Of a stretch of DNA of 64,000 nt, positions 41,908 to 51,801 are shown in pieces. The DNA is from Granulicella sp. (lineage in GTDB: Bacteria > Acidobacteriota > Terriglobia > Terriglobales > Acidobacteriaceae). Positions within the stretch are counted from its first letter, which is position 1; the number at the start of each line of letters is the position of its first letter. The notes beneath the pieces are model-generated. The model searched no databases and was not told the origin of the DNA. It worked only from the letters and a program-made list of their open reading frames with translations. Made by a program: the position numbers and the translations under genes. Where the stretch lies: the NCBI GenBank assembly GCA_027452215.1, contig DAIDGQ010000039.1, positions 82,623-146,622 of the forward strand, in the 5' to 3' direction.

Positions 41908-42372
41908 CTACTCCTTCAGAGGAGCCAGCAGCTGGTGATACACCCACGCATCCACACCCGGCCCATAAAACTCTTCCGCCAGATGCGAGCGTGTAAACCC
42001 CGCACTCTCATAAAACCGAATCGCCGCATCGTTCCCTGCGAAGACATGCAGCACCAGCGCCGTGCACGCATCCATGCGAGCCTGCCGCTCCGCCTCGCGC
42101 ATCAGCACCCCCGCAATCCCTCTGCGCCGCTGCGCCGGTTCCACATCCAGCGTAATGATGTACCCCGTCCGCCCCTCGTCTCCCACTTCCACATGCAGGA
42201 TCACGAATCCCACCAGCGCATCGCCCTCTTCAGCGACGACCACCCTCGCCTTCTTCGCCTCCGCAAACCGCCGCATCGCCCCACGCGTAAAACGAAACGG
42301 CCGCTCGAAGCACACCACATCCAGAGCATGCATCGCCTCGAGATCGTCTGCCTGGTACCCCCGCAGCCTCAA
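41908..42372 (-). CDS. GNAT N-acetyltransferase
   Basis: Acetyl-CoA-dependent transferase of 154 residues. The core IITLDVEPAQRRRGIAGVLMREAE has the Q/R-x2-G-x-G/A pyrophosphate loop, and LHVFAGNDAAIRFYESAGF the fold's end. It resembles RimI-like enzymes but the substrate is open. The TTG start lies nine bases after the mqnE stop, so the two genes are probably coupled; no functional tie is obvious. Confidence 0.82.
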   Translation of the reverse strand: MRLRGYQADDLEAMHALDVVCFERPFRFTRGAMRRFAEAKKARVVVAEEGDALVGFVILHVEVGDEGRTGYIITLDVEPAQRRRGIAGVLMREAERQARMDACTALVLHVFAGNDAAIRFYESAGFTRSHLAEEFYGPGVDAWVYHQLLAPLKE

Positions 42373-42381
42373 GACCTTCGC

Positions 42382-43533
42382 CTAAACCGCAACGGTAAAG
42401 CTATCTTCGCTCCGCGTCACCGCACGGTACAGCGTGTCCCGTTCAAACGGCACACGTCCCGCCTCGGTAATCAGCCGCACCAGGTCCTGCCTCCGCAACC
42501 CCTGCGGAGTATTCGCTCCCGCATCGTGATAGATCTTCTCCTCAACCACCGTTCCGTCGATATCATCCGCACCGAACCGCAGCGAAATCTGCGCCATCTT
42601 CGGAGTCACCATCTGCCAATAGCTCTTGATGTGCGAAAAGTTATCCAGCATCAACCGGCTCACCGCAATCTGCCGGATATCCGTCAGCCCACTCGACTTC
42701 GGAAGATGCCCCAGCGCCGTGTTATCCGGATGAAAGCTCAGCGGAATAAACGTCTGGAATCCGCCCGTATCATCCTGCACCCCGCGCAGCTTCAGCAGAT
42801 GATCCACGCGGTCTTCATCATTCTCGATATGTCCATACAGCATCGTCGCGTTCGACCGCAGCCCTGCCTTGTGTACCAGTCGCGCCGTCTCCAGCCACTC
42901 TCCGCCATCAATCTTGTGGTCGCAGATGATATGCCGCACCCGGTCCGCAAAAATCTCTGCGCCGCCCCCCGGGCATGAGTCCACACCCGCCGCCTTCATC
43001 CGCTCAATCGCCTCAGCAATCGATATCTTCCCAATCTTCGCGAGGAACGAAATCTCCACCATCGTGAACGCCTTGATATGCACCTGCGGATAGCGCTCCT
43101 TCAGCCCTCGCACCAGGTCCATGAAGTATTCAAACGGCAGATCCGGATGCAGTCCCCCGACAATATGGAACTCCGTCACCGCCTCGGTCAGTCCCTGCCC
43201 CGCCGTCTCCCAGGCCTCTTCCAGCGCCATCGTGTACGTATCCGCTTCGCCCTTCTTGCGGCCAAACGCGCACAGCCTGCAAGACGCCACGCAGACGTTC
43301 GTCGGATTGATGTGCCGGTTGACATTGAAGTACGCAACATCCCCATGCATCCGCTCGCGCACCAGGTTCGCCATCCAGCCCACCGCCAGAATGTCGCCAC
43401 TGCGATACAGCGCAAGGCCATCGTCGAAGCTCAGCCGCTGCCCAGCCTCCACCTTCCGCGCAATCGGCTCAAGCGCAGGATCATCAGTCTGAAAGGAGTG
43501 GCGCGGAGTGGAGGTCAGTGAAATAGCGTCCAT
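42382..43533 (-). CDS. mqnE: aminofutalosine synthase MqnE
   Basis: Radical SAM enzyme of the futalosine route to menaquinone; it joins 3-[(1-carboxyvinyl)oxy]benzoate to the SAM-derived adenosyl radical. The 383-residue protein has the cluster motif CVASCRLCAFGRKK near residue 80, preceded by AYFNVNRHINPTNVC, typical of MqnE rather than the related MqnC. Its KVEAGQRLSFDDGLALY start also fits. It implies that quinone synthesis here does not use the classical Men pathway, consistent with many Acidobacteriota. No other mqn gene is in the window. Confidence 0.93.
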   Translation of the reverse strand: MDAISLTSTPRHSFQTDDPALEPIARKVEAGQRLSFDDGLALYRSGDILAVGWMANLVRERMHGDVAYFNVNRHINPTNVCVASCRLCAFGRKKGEADTYTMALEEAWETAGQGLTEAVTEFHIVGGLHPDLPFEYFMDLVRGLKERYPQVHIKAFTMVEISFLAKIGKISIAEAIERMKAAGVDSCPGGGAEIFADRVRHIICDHKIDGGEWLETARLVHKAGLRSNATMLYGHIENDEDRVDHLLKLRGVQDDTGGFQTFIPLSFHPDNTALGHLPKSSGLTDIRQIAVSRLMLDNFSHIKSYWQMVTPKMAQISLRFGADDIDGTVVEEKIYHDAGANTPQGLRRQDLVRLITEAGRVPFERDTLYRAVTRSEDSFTVAV

Positions 43534-43580
43534 ATCTCACTATTCTATTCCCGTTGCAAACGGTCCACCACGTCGTCGCC

Positions 43581-45599
43581 TTACTTTCCCTCGCTCGCGT
43601 GCATGTTGCCAAAACTCGAGTCCACCATCTTCGGCTGCACCACGATCCCGTCATACAGCGTCGCTCCCAGCAGGTGGTCGCCCACCGGCCTCGCGAACCG
43701 CAGCTTCCATCCCGTGTCCCAATAAGAAATCTTGTAGTCCGGTAGCTGCACCGCAAAGATCATCGTCGACACCGACGTCGTCAGCAGCATCCTGTCTCCC
43801 GCCGCATCGTAGTAGATCCCGTCCACCTGCGGAGTCAACAAATTATGCACCTGGCTCCAACTCCCGCCGCGGTTCGACGAGTAGAACACGCCCTCGCGAC
43901 CTCCCACCCACAGCGTATTCCGTCCATCCACCGCCACCGCCGCAATCTGCGTCAGCTCCGCCGGCAGCGCCACCGGCTCCCACTTCACTCCGCCATCCAC
44001 AGACAGCTCAATCCTCTTCAGCCCCGCCGCCATCAGCACATTCTTCTGCAGCGCAAAGAACCTCACCTCGCCCATATCCACCGAAGGAACCAGCGACCAT
44101 CCGATCCCATCATTTCGGCTCCGCAGCAATCCCTCCGACGTCCCCGCATACGTGGTCAGGCTGCCATCCTGCACCAGCGCATACACCACCGCATCAATCG
44201 TCGACGGAGCCCCAGTCCCTCCCTGCGACTGCAACCGAACCTCGTGCACCGGCTTCCGTCCCTTCGCCGCTTCCTTCAGCAACGTGCCCGAGTCCGTCCA
44301 CACTCCATCCTGCAATCTGAAAATTCCATGCGTCGTTCCTGCCAGCATCGTGCCCGCCGGCGTCGCAGCCAGGCTGTACACATCGCGTCCACCCAGCCCC
44401 ACGCTCTGCTGCCTCCAGCGAGCTCCCCCGTCCAGGCTCTGGAACACCCCGCCCGCGTCCTTATCGTTCACCACACCCGCATACAAGCTCGCCGGATGGT
44501 TCGGGTCCGCAGCATACGCCACCACCTGCCGCGCCGAAAATCCAGTGTTCGACTCATGGAAGCTAGCCGCAAAATCCTCGCTCCGCAGCACCCCTCCGCG
44601 GTCCGTCGCCAGCAGCACATGCCCGGAGTTATGCGGGTCCACATACACATCATTAATAATCACATCCGACCCCGTCAGCCGGTCCCACACATGTCCGGCA
44701 TCCAGTGTCCGGTACAGTCCCTCCGTCGTTCCCGCGTACACCGTCTGCAGATGTTCCGGATCCTGTTCCAGCTTCCTCGTCCTACGCGCCGACGACGGAA
44801 TCCCCTCCACCTTCTTAAACTCCATCGCCGCATTCACGCTCTTGTAAATTCCCGAGCAGGCACTCGCATACACCGTCTCCGGATGCGCCGGATCGATGAC
44901 AATCGAAAACACATCCGAGTCCTCAATGATTCCGCGCTTGATATTCACCCAGTGCGCACCGCCATCCACCGTCTTCCACGGCAGGTGCCACGTCCCCGCA
45001 TAGATAATCCGTGCATCGCGAGGGTCAATCGCCAGCGACTCAATCTCGTGAATCTCCGTGCTCCCCACCGGGCTGATCTGCGTCCAGTGCAGGCCGTTGT
45101 CCGTACTCCGAAACACTCCCTGCAACGTCCCCGCAACCAGCAGGTTCGGGTCTGACGCCGCGCGGGCCAGCGCCAGCACAGACTGGCCATGCATCCCCGC
45201 CACGTCCGTCCAGCTCCGTCCGCCATCTTCGCTGATAAAGATTCCGCCATCGGGGTGATCCGCAATCCACGCTCCCACCACCAGCCGCCGAGGGTTCCTC
45301 GCGTCCGGAATAATCTGATCGATCACCAGGTCATTCCGCCGCCCCAGCTGGCTCAACCGCATCCAGGTCTCGCCCCCGTTATGCGACTCGTAGATCCACC
45401 CATTCGCCGACCCCAGGTAAATATGCTTCGAGTCTCCCGGATCAGCCGCAAACGAGCGGGCATCTCCTCCGTACGGCCCCAGCGGAAACCAGGGCACCGC
45501 ATGCAGAGAAGCGGCCATTCCAGACCAGATCAACAGCGAGACAAAGAGACTTTTTACCTTCAGAGTGTTCAAACGCTTCAACAGACGGCTCCTGTCCAT
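43581..45599 (-). CDS. secreted BNR/sialidase-like repeat protein
   Basis: Exported protein of 672 residues with a signal peptide (about 1-34, ending LHA-V). The rest is beta-propeller built of BNR units, each with an Asp/Asn-x-G-x-x-W box: SHNGGETWMRL, SEDGGRSWTDV, STDNGLHWTQI, TVDGGAHWVNI, SLDGGARWRQQ, SVDGGVKWEPV, SSNRGGSWSQV. At least two propellers of seven blades are expected. It resembles Ycf48-like or sialidase-fold proteins, but no sialidase catalytic residues were identified. A structural or adhesive role at the surface is as likely as an enzyme. Confidence 0.85.
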   Translation of the reverse strand: MDRSRLLKRLNTLKVKSLFVSLLIWSGMAASLHAVPWFPLGPYGGDARSFAADPGDSKHIYLGSANGWIYESHNGGETWMRLSQLGRRNDLVIDQIIPDARNPRRLVVGAWIADHPDGGIFISEDGGRSWTDVAGMHGQSVLALARAASDPNLLVAGTLQGVFRSTDNGLHWTQISPVGSTEIHEIESLAIDPRDARIIYAGTWHLPWKTVDGGAHWVNIKRGIIEDSDVFSIVIDPAHPETVYASACSGIYKSVNAAMEFKKVEGIPSSARRTRKLEQDPEHLQTVYAGTTEGLYRTLDAGHVWDRLTGSDVIINDVYVDPHNSGHVLLATDRGGVLRSEDFAASFHESNTGFSARQVVAYAADPNHPASLYAGVVNDKDAGGVFQSLDGGARWRQQSVGLGGRDVYSLAATPAGTMLAGTTHGIFRLQDGVWTDSGTLLKEAAKGRKPVHEVRLQSQGGTGAPSTIDAVVYALVQDGSLTTYAGTSEGLLRSRNDGIGWSLVPSVDMGEVRFFALQKNVLMAAGLKRIELSVDGGVKWEPVALPAELTQIAAVAVDGRNTLWVGGREGVFYSSNRGGSWSQVHNLLTPQVDGIYYDAAGDRMLLTTSVSTMIFAVQLPDYKISYWDTGWKLRFARPVGDHLLGATLYDGIVVQPKMVDSSFGNMHASEGK

Positions 45600-45722
45600 A
45601 GCCTACCCCAGACTACTCTGGAGACACTACGGAGCTAATCGTGAGTTACCACGCAAGGTTCGCTCCTCCGCCCGTCCTCCGCGACCCGGGCCAACCTCCC
45701 CGAACTCCGCTCCGGACAGACA

Positions 45723-45754
45723 ATGGCCGGCTGGGATCTCTCCCAGCCGGCCAT
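45723..45754 (-). terminator. hairpin terminator after OmpA-like gene
   Basis: A perfect 14-bp GC-rich stem with a four-base loop (ATGGCCGGCTGGGA with its complement). It lies about 40 bases after the stop of the gene at 45794. TTGTCTG follows on the minus strand. Confidence 0.75.
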
Positions 45755-45793
45755 CGCGCACCTTGCTTCGCTACTTATTGCAAGTGACTGATA

Positions 45794-47461
45794 CTACTTC
45801 TTTGCGTGATGATGCTTGGTACCGAGCGCCTTGCGGGGCACTGCCTTCACGGCCGTCTCATCCACAGGGGTGAGGCCAGTCGTATCCAGCGTTGCGCCTG
45901 CAGGAATCAGGGTCGTCTCAACGGAGTTCGTACCCGCGGTTCCGGTGTAGACCGAGATGTTCGACGGATCCAGACCCTTCTCCGTTACCAGGTACGCCTT
46001 CGCGTTCACAGCCCGCTCAGCAGCATTCTTCGTGGTTGCCTTGGCTGCAAGCTCTTCCTTGCGCGCCGTCTTCTTCCCGTGAACCTTCACCGGCTCCGAG
46101 TTGCCGACAACCGCCAGCTTGGCAGTCGTATCGCGCTGCTCGCTCAGGGTGATGTCGTCAAGGCAGGCCTTGGCTTCATTGTCGACGCGGGTCGGGCGAG
46201 CCTTATCCTTGTCAAACGTGATAGCGCAAAGCTGCTTGGTTACAGGTGCCGGAGGAGGAGGAGGAGCATTCAGCGTCACAGACGTCTGCTGCGATGCCGT
46301 CTGACCCTTGTCGTCCACTACGTTGCAGGTGACCGAGATCGTCGTGCCAGGTGCCGCACCGGTCGTCGACAATGTCGCCGTTCCCGTGTTGCCGCTGATC
46401 GTTCCAGCCGTTGAGCTGTAGCTGTAGGTCAGAGGACGGTTCTGTGGGCTATTCCCTGCAGCCGTGATCGTAACCGGATCACCCGAGTTCACCGTGGTTG
46501 GGTTCGCCGAGCAGGATACCGTCGGTGGGTCGAATGCCTTGACCGTGAAGGGAGTCGTGCAATCCGCGTACATGCCTGGCTTCGGACCCTGCTCAACATG
46601 ACCCTTGACCGTATAAGTGCCGGCAGAGAGCGTCTTCGTGTCAACATTCGCAACGTTCGAATCGCCCGTCACCGTGCCGCCATCAGCCGACCACTTGTAG
46701 GTCGCAGGCTTCTTCGCGCGAAGATCCGTCGCTGTTCCAGTGATCGTCACAGGATCTCCCGGATAGATCGCACCGGTAGGAGCCGTCACAGCGCAGGAGT
46801 ACTTCACTGGAGGAGGAGGAACGACGCTGCCAAGGTGCCACAGCAGACCCGTGCTCAACTCCGCACCATTCAGATTCGCGCGTCCACCCTGCAGGAAGGA
46901 GGATGGATCCGCAGGACCGAAATCGATATGCGTGTAGCGATAGTCCGCCTCGAAGAGGCGCAGTCCGATGTGATGGTTGAAGAACGGCAGATCGTAATCC
47001 ATGCCGCCGCCGGCCAGCAAGCCTACACCCCAGGTATAGGGGTTATAGCCCACGCCACCCGGATTGTTCGGGCCGACTCCGCGAACCCCACCCGCCATGC
47101 CATGCGCGAACAGCGTGTAGTTCTGCAATGGCATACGGAAAATTGGTCCAGCATAATATCCGTAGAAACCATCACCATTACCGTTCGGATTCGCAATCAT
47201 CGCGACTTCGCCACCGAAATGCCGGTTGAAATAATAGGCTCCACTGCCGATCGCACCCTCATCCACGGATCCGAACTGCTCACCCGATGGCTTATTCTCG
47301 CTGTGCAGACCGTAGTAAGAATATCCGGTAAAGATATCAACCCGCGAGGGGTTGGGAGCATTTGGCAGCGTAGTCTGAGCACTAATGCTGGCTACTCCAA
47401 AACTGACCGCACATGCAGCCAATAAAAAACGGCCGGTATTGCGAAAAGGGCGATAAGACAT
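45794..47461 (-). CDS. OmpA-like outer-membrane protein with Ig insert
   Basis: Envelope protein of 555 residues. Signal peptide, then an N-terminal OmpA-like barrel of about 200 residues (DIFTGYSYYGLHSENKPSG, then YTHIDFGP), then two Ig-like or PKD-like domains (each opening with CxVTAPTGAIYPGDPVTITG or CSANPTTVNSGDPVTITA), and a C-terminal OmpA-type periplasmic segment (CAITFDKDKARPTRVDNEAK, with the D-x-A-K-A-C-L-D helix). ATG at 47461 follows GGAGG. The Ig insertion between barrel and periplasmic domain is unusual. The peptidoglycan-binding residues are only partly kept. It has its own terminator. Confidence 0.82.
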   Translation of the reverse strand: MSYRPFRNTGRFLLAACAVSFGVASISAQTTLPNAPNPSRVDIFTGYSYYGLHSENKPSGEQFGSVDEGAIGSGAYYFNRHFGGEVAMIANPNGNGDGFYGYYAGPIFRMPLQNYTLFAHGMAGGVRGVGPNNPGGVGYNPYTWGVGLLAGGGMDYDLPFFNHHIGLRLFEADYRYTHIDFGPADPSSFLQGGRANLNGAELSTGLLWHLGSVVPPPPVKYSCAVTAPTGAIYPGDPVTITGTATDLRAKKPATYKWSADGGTVTGDSNVANVDTKTLSAGTYTVKGHVEQGPKPGMYADCTTPFTVKAFDPPTVSCSANPTTVNSGDPVTITAAGNSPQNRPLTYSYSSTAGTISGNTGTATLSTTGAAPGTTISVTCNVVDDKGQTASQQTSVTLNAPPPPPAPVTKQLCAITFDKDKARPTRVDNEAKACLDDITLSEQRDTTAKLAVVGNSEPVKVHGKKTARKEELAAKATTKNAAERAVNAKAYLVTEKGLDPSNISVYTGTAGTNSVETTLIPAGATLDTTGLTPVDETAVKAVPRKALGTKHHHAKK

Positions 47462-47720
47462 TCGACGATCCTCCAAATAAAACCTGATAAGTTGTGCTTT
47501 CTGCGACTACTGCGAACCATAGCCGCATAGCTGTTCCCTACGATCAATCCCCTAAAGTGTAACGCGGATGTTCCATGTAACTACAAAAATCTTTTCCTGG
47601 TTACACCCGCGTACCGATAGAATCACCTGCAACAATTACTGCAAACAACACGTTCCAAAACTTCGTGACACTTCTTCAAACCGCTCCTTGTGCCGCAAAC
47701 CAGACGCCTCTTCCTCTCGC

Positions 47721-48338
47721 CTAATCCAGATTCAGAGTCTGCCGTATCGTTCCCCGACTCGCCTGAATCTTCTCCTGCAACAGCGTGATCGCATACAGCA
47801 ACTGCTCCGGCCTCGGAGGACATCCCGGCACATACACATCCACCGGAATCACCTGGTTCACGCCTTGCAGCAGCGCATAGTTGTTGAACACGCCTCCCGA
47901 GGTAGCGCACGCTCCCATCGAGATCACCCACTTCGGCTCCGGCATCTGCTCATACAGCCGCCGAATTACCGGTGCCATCTTCTGCGATACCCTCCCCGCA
48001 ATAATCATCAGGTCGCTCTGTCGCGGCGACGGCCGAAATACCTCCGCGCCAAACCTCGCAATGTCATATCGAGATCCGCCCATCGACATCATCTCAATCG
48101 CGCAGCACGCCAGCCCGAACGTCATCGGCCATACAGAATTCTTCCGCACCCAGTTGATCGCCGCATCCATCGAGGCCAGCACCACGCCCTCTGGCTGCTC
48201 GTTGCCCCAATTCACCTCATCCAGCTTCTCGCGATTCTTTCCAAAGCTGTCCAGCGTGCCAAAGATGTACCGGTCGTTGCGCTGCGGAACCGCAGTGGGC
48301 CGACCGTCTGCTGTTGTCTGGTTTGCATTCTGACTCAT
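47721..48338 (-). CDS. nuoB: NADH-quinone oxidoreductase subunit B
   Basis: Complex I subunit carrying cluster N2, next to quinone reduction. The 205-residue protein has the four cysteine ligands in [20 protein letters not shown] and PGCPPRPEQ, and the conserved arginine-rich [16 protein letters not shown]. Length and motifs are normal. It stands alone, between an OmpA-like gene and glnD, with no nuoA or nuoC beside it, so the rest of complex I must lie elsewhere. Confidence 0.95.
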   Translation of the reverse strand: MSQNANQTTADGRPTAVPQRNDRYIFGTLDSFGKNREKLDEVNWGNEQPEGVVLASMDAAINWVRKNSVWPMTFGLACCAIEMMSMGGSRYDIARFGAEVFRPSPRQSDLMIIAGRVSQKMAPVIRRLYEQMPEPKWVISMGACATSGGVFNNYALLQGVNQVIPVDVYVPGCPPRPEQLLYAITLLQEKIQASRGTIRQTLNLD

Positions 48339-48547
48339 AGCCGTAAGTATACGTTCCTCAGGACCTCTAGCTCCACAGCCTCTTCAATTCACTCCGGTCT
48401 CGGTGCTTGCTGGCAACCTGCCGTACTACCCGGATCTCAATATCGTTTCAATACCGTTGACGTGGTTTATACGATGCCGTTTCACCTCAGCCGGTTGGTT
48501 TCGTGCAAAAACTTATCCTGGGAAAATAGGACCAGACAACACCGAAT

Positions 48548-51196
48548 TCATCCGCGGCTATTCTCCTCAATCGCCGCCAGCAGCGCAGCCCGCAGACCCT
48601 CCTCCTGCTCCTGCGTCAGCCGCCTCCCTTCGCTCGTCAGGTAGAACACATCGATCGCCGTCTCTCCCTCCGTATCCACCAGCGCGACCTCCACGTTATA
48701 GCCCAGTTCGCTCACCGTCGCGCTGATCGCCCGCAGCAGTCCCGGAATATCCTGCGCCACCACCTGCAGCAGCGTACTGTGCGACGACGCCGTTCCATCG
48801 AACTCGATCTTCGTCTCCACCACCACCCTCGGAGCCTTCCGCTTCCCTCGCCTCCGTCCGCTCAGCAGCTTCTCCACCGAGCTCCTGCCCGCCACCAGAT
48901 CCCGCACGCTCGACACAAAACGCTCCCGCTCGCTCTCATTCAACTCCAGCGTCCGAAACGTATCCGTAAACCGAAAACTGTCCACCACCACGCCCGCCTC
49001 ATTCGCGAACGCATCCGCCGTCACCACGTTCATCCCCCACGCCGCCAGTGCCGCCGCCATGCCCGCAAACAGTCTCGGACGGTCCTGCGTCACCAGCGTA
49101 ATCTCGCTCACCGTAGACGCCGCCTGCTTCGACCCATGCTGGAACGCCACCTGGAACGGCTCCTCCGCAAAATGCTGCGTCATCTCAAAGTGTTGCCGCA
49201 TCGTCTCCGGCGAGCGAGTACTCACGTAGCGCTCCGGAAATCCCTCCAGAAACTGCTCCACTGCCGCCTGCCTTCCCGGCACAAGCGAGAGCACCCGGGC
49301 GATCTTCTCGTCCTTCCTCCAGCCTCCGCCCAGCGCCCCTCCGGCCACCCTCGTATGCACCCGCTCTTCGTCCACATTCCGGTCCAGCTGGTTCGCCGTC
49401 GCCATCCACAGCCGCCACAGGTTCTCCGCCTTCCACGGAGTTAGCGCATCCGGATTCACCGCCGCAATATCCGCATACGTAAACAGCGTCAGCATCCGCA
49501 GCGACTCATGCGTCTGCACCTTCCCCGCGAACGCCCTCACCGTCTCAGCGTCAAAAATATCCCTCCGCAGTGCAGCCGACATCTCCAGATGCGTCTCAAT
49601 CAGCCGCATCACCAGCCCCGCGTCATACGCATCCATCTCCAGCCGGTCCAGCACGCTTTGCGCCATCCTCGCGCTCTCCACCGAGTGGTGCTCCGTCGCG
49701 CGTCCCTTGCCCGTATCGTGCATCAGGGCCGCCAGATAAAGCAGTCCCGGATTCTGCAGCTCCCGAATCATCGTCCCAAACTTCACCCTCCAATCCGGAG
49801 CTCCCTTGCCCGGATCCTCCTCCAGCCCATGCAGCGTATCGATCAGCACAAACGTGTGCTCATCCACCGTGTACCGGTGATACGCATCCCGTATCACCAG
49901 CGCATCGATCCCGTGGAACTCCGGCACAATCACATCCAGCACGCCCAGCGTATGCATCGCCCGCAGCGCCACCCCCGCCCGCTCTCCCGTCAGGATCGCC
50001 GACAACTGCCGCCACAGCCCCGGCCCCTCTTCCAGGTTCGCCGACAGCATCGGTATCGCATTCGCAATCCTCTCCTCGCTCGCATACGACAGCCTCGCCC
50101 CCGTCTCCGCCATCGCCGCAAACGCCGCCAGCACCACCTCCGGCTCATGCGCCGCATCTGCACCGCTCGCCGACGTCGCCTTCAACTCCAACACCCCGTC
50201 CCGCAACAGGTATCCCGCCCGCTCCGGAACCCGTATCCGTCGCACTCCTGTCTTCGACTCCACCTTCAATCCCGCATCCGCCGCCTCTCGCAGCAGGCAC
50301 CGCTCCACCACCCTCGCATGCCGAAAATACGCCCGCATCCAGTACGCCGCGTCCACCCTGTCCTGCGACTGCCCCGTCAGCCCGATCCTCCGCTGTGCCG
50401 CCGCATCCTGCGCCTGCCAGTCCAGCGTATTGTCGTCCCGCTCATGCCGATAGTGCAGAAAGCACCGCACCGCCGCCAGGAACGCCACGGCCTCCCCAAA
50501 CTCATCCCAACTCTGCGCGCCCCCCATCTCGCCCTTCCCCTGCGAGCTCCCCGCCTCACCCGCGCGTCGGCTCAATCCCCGCAGCCAGTGGCACACATTC
50601 GCATCCCGCAATCCGCCCGGGCAGTCCTTGATGCTCGGCTCCAGGTGAAACAGCGTGTCCCCATACTTCGAGTGCCGCTCCCTCGTCAGCTCCGCGAGCG
50701 CCACCGCAATCGCCTTCGAGTCCTTTGCCCGCAGCTTCGCCACCGACTTGTCCCGCAGCTTCACAAACACCGCGTCATCCCCGCCAATCTTCCGCAGGTC
50801 TAGCAGCGACAGCGCAAACTCCGGATTCACCGCATCCAGCCGCTCACACTCCCCCGGTGGCCGCGTCGTCAGCGACACCTGCAGCCCGCAGTCCCACAGC
50901 GATTGCGACACCCTCCGGATCGCATCCTTCGCCAGCTTCTCCGCGCCCTTCTCCACGCAGAACATCAGGTCCACATCCGAGTACGGAAACAAATGTCCCC
51001 GCCCGAATCCCCCAATCGCCGTCACAGCCACGCCCGCGCCCAGCTTAGGATTCGCCTTGACCTCTTCGTTCCAGAACCGCAGCACCAGCTCATCCACCAG
51101 CGCCGCGCGTGCCGACGCCGCCTTCAGCCCATCGCCGCTCAGCTCAAAGCCGCGACGAATCTCCACCATCCGCCGCTCATAATCTCCGCGCGCCAT
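48548..51196 (-). CDS. glnD: [protein-PII] uridylyltransferase / uridylyl-removing enzyme
   Basis: Bifunctional nitrogen sensor of 882 residues that attaches UMP to PII when nitrogen is short and removes it when glutamine is high. The nucleotidyltransferase domain has GGFGRGHLFPYSDVDLM near residue 68 (G-G-x9-S-D-x-D). A central HD domain (ALMHDTGKGRATEHH) does the removal, and two C-terminal ACT domains (VTQDRPRLFAGMAAALA and VVAQDIPGLLRAISATV) sense glutamine. A start at 51292 would add a Gly-rich tract and is less likely. Together with glnK and amtB it forms a nitrogen-control cluster. Confidence 0.93.
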   Translation of the reverse strand: MARGDYERRMVEIRRGFELSGDGLKAASARAALVDELVLRFWNEEVKANPKLGAGVAVTAIGGFGRGHLFPYSDVDLMFCVEKGAEKLAKDAIRRVSQSLWDCGLQVSLTTRPPGECERLDAVNPEFALSLLDLRKIGGDDAVFVKLRDKSVAKLRAKDSKAIAVALAELTRERHSKYGDTLFHLEPSIKDCPGGLRDANVCHWLRGLSRRAGEAGSSQGKGEMGGAQSWDEFGEAVAFLAAVRCFLHYRHERDDNTLDWQAQDAAAQRRIGLTGQSQDRVDAAYWMRAYFRHARVVERCLLREAADAGLKVESKTGVRRIRVPERAGYLLRDGVLELKATSASGADAAHEPEVVLAAFAAMAETGARLSYASEERIANAIPMLSANLEEGPGLWRQLSAILTGERAGVALRAMHTLGVLDVIVPEFHGIDALVIRDAYHRYTVDEHTFVLIDTLHGLEEDPGKGAPDWRVKFGTMIRELQNPGLLYLAALMHDTGKGRATEHHSVESARMAQSVLDRLEMDAYDAGLVMRLIETHLEMSAALRRDIFDAETVRAFAGKVQTHESLRMLTLFTYADIAAVNPDALTPWKAENLWRLWMATANQLDRNVDEERVHTRVAGGALGGGWRKDEKIARVLSLVPGRQAAVEQFLEGFPERYVSTRSPETMRQHFEMTQHFAEEPFQVAFQHGSKQAASTVSEITLVTQDRPRLFAGMAAALAAWGMNVVTADAFANEAGVVVDSFRFTDTFRTLELNESERERFVSSVRDLVAGRSSVEKLLSGRRRGKRKAPRVVVETKIEFDGTASSHSTLLQVVAQDIPGLLRAISATVSELGYNVEVALVDTEGETAIDVFYLTSEGRRLTQEQEEGLRAALLAAIEENSRG

Positions 51197-51426
51197 TGCG
51201 CCCAACGTAGGATTGCCCCCACCGCCGCCACCACCGTCTCCGCTGTTGGATATCAAGATCGTCGTTGCCCCCCTTGGCGTCTGTCCAAACACTGCTTTAC
51301 GGTGCGTCTTCTCAACCTGACCCGCGGATTCCTTCCCGCGGGACTGTGGATAGACCCCTGCATTTGGCTCTTGTCGGTGCTTGTCTCCTATCTTACTGCG
51401 TACTTCTCTGGTTTCTGGAAAGCTTA

Positions 51427-51801
<375 letters not shown>

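Noticed and set aside
43845..45155. Plus-strand open frame of 436 codons
   Set aside because: Antisense to the BNR-repeat protein; composition typical of reverse-frame reading.
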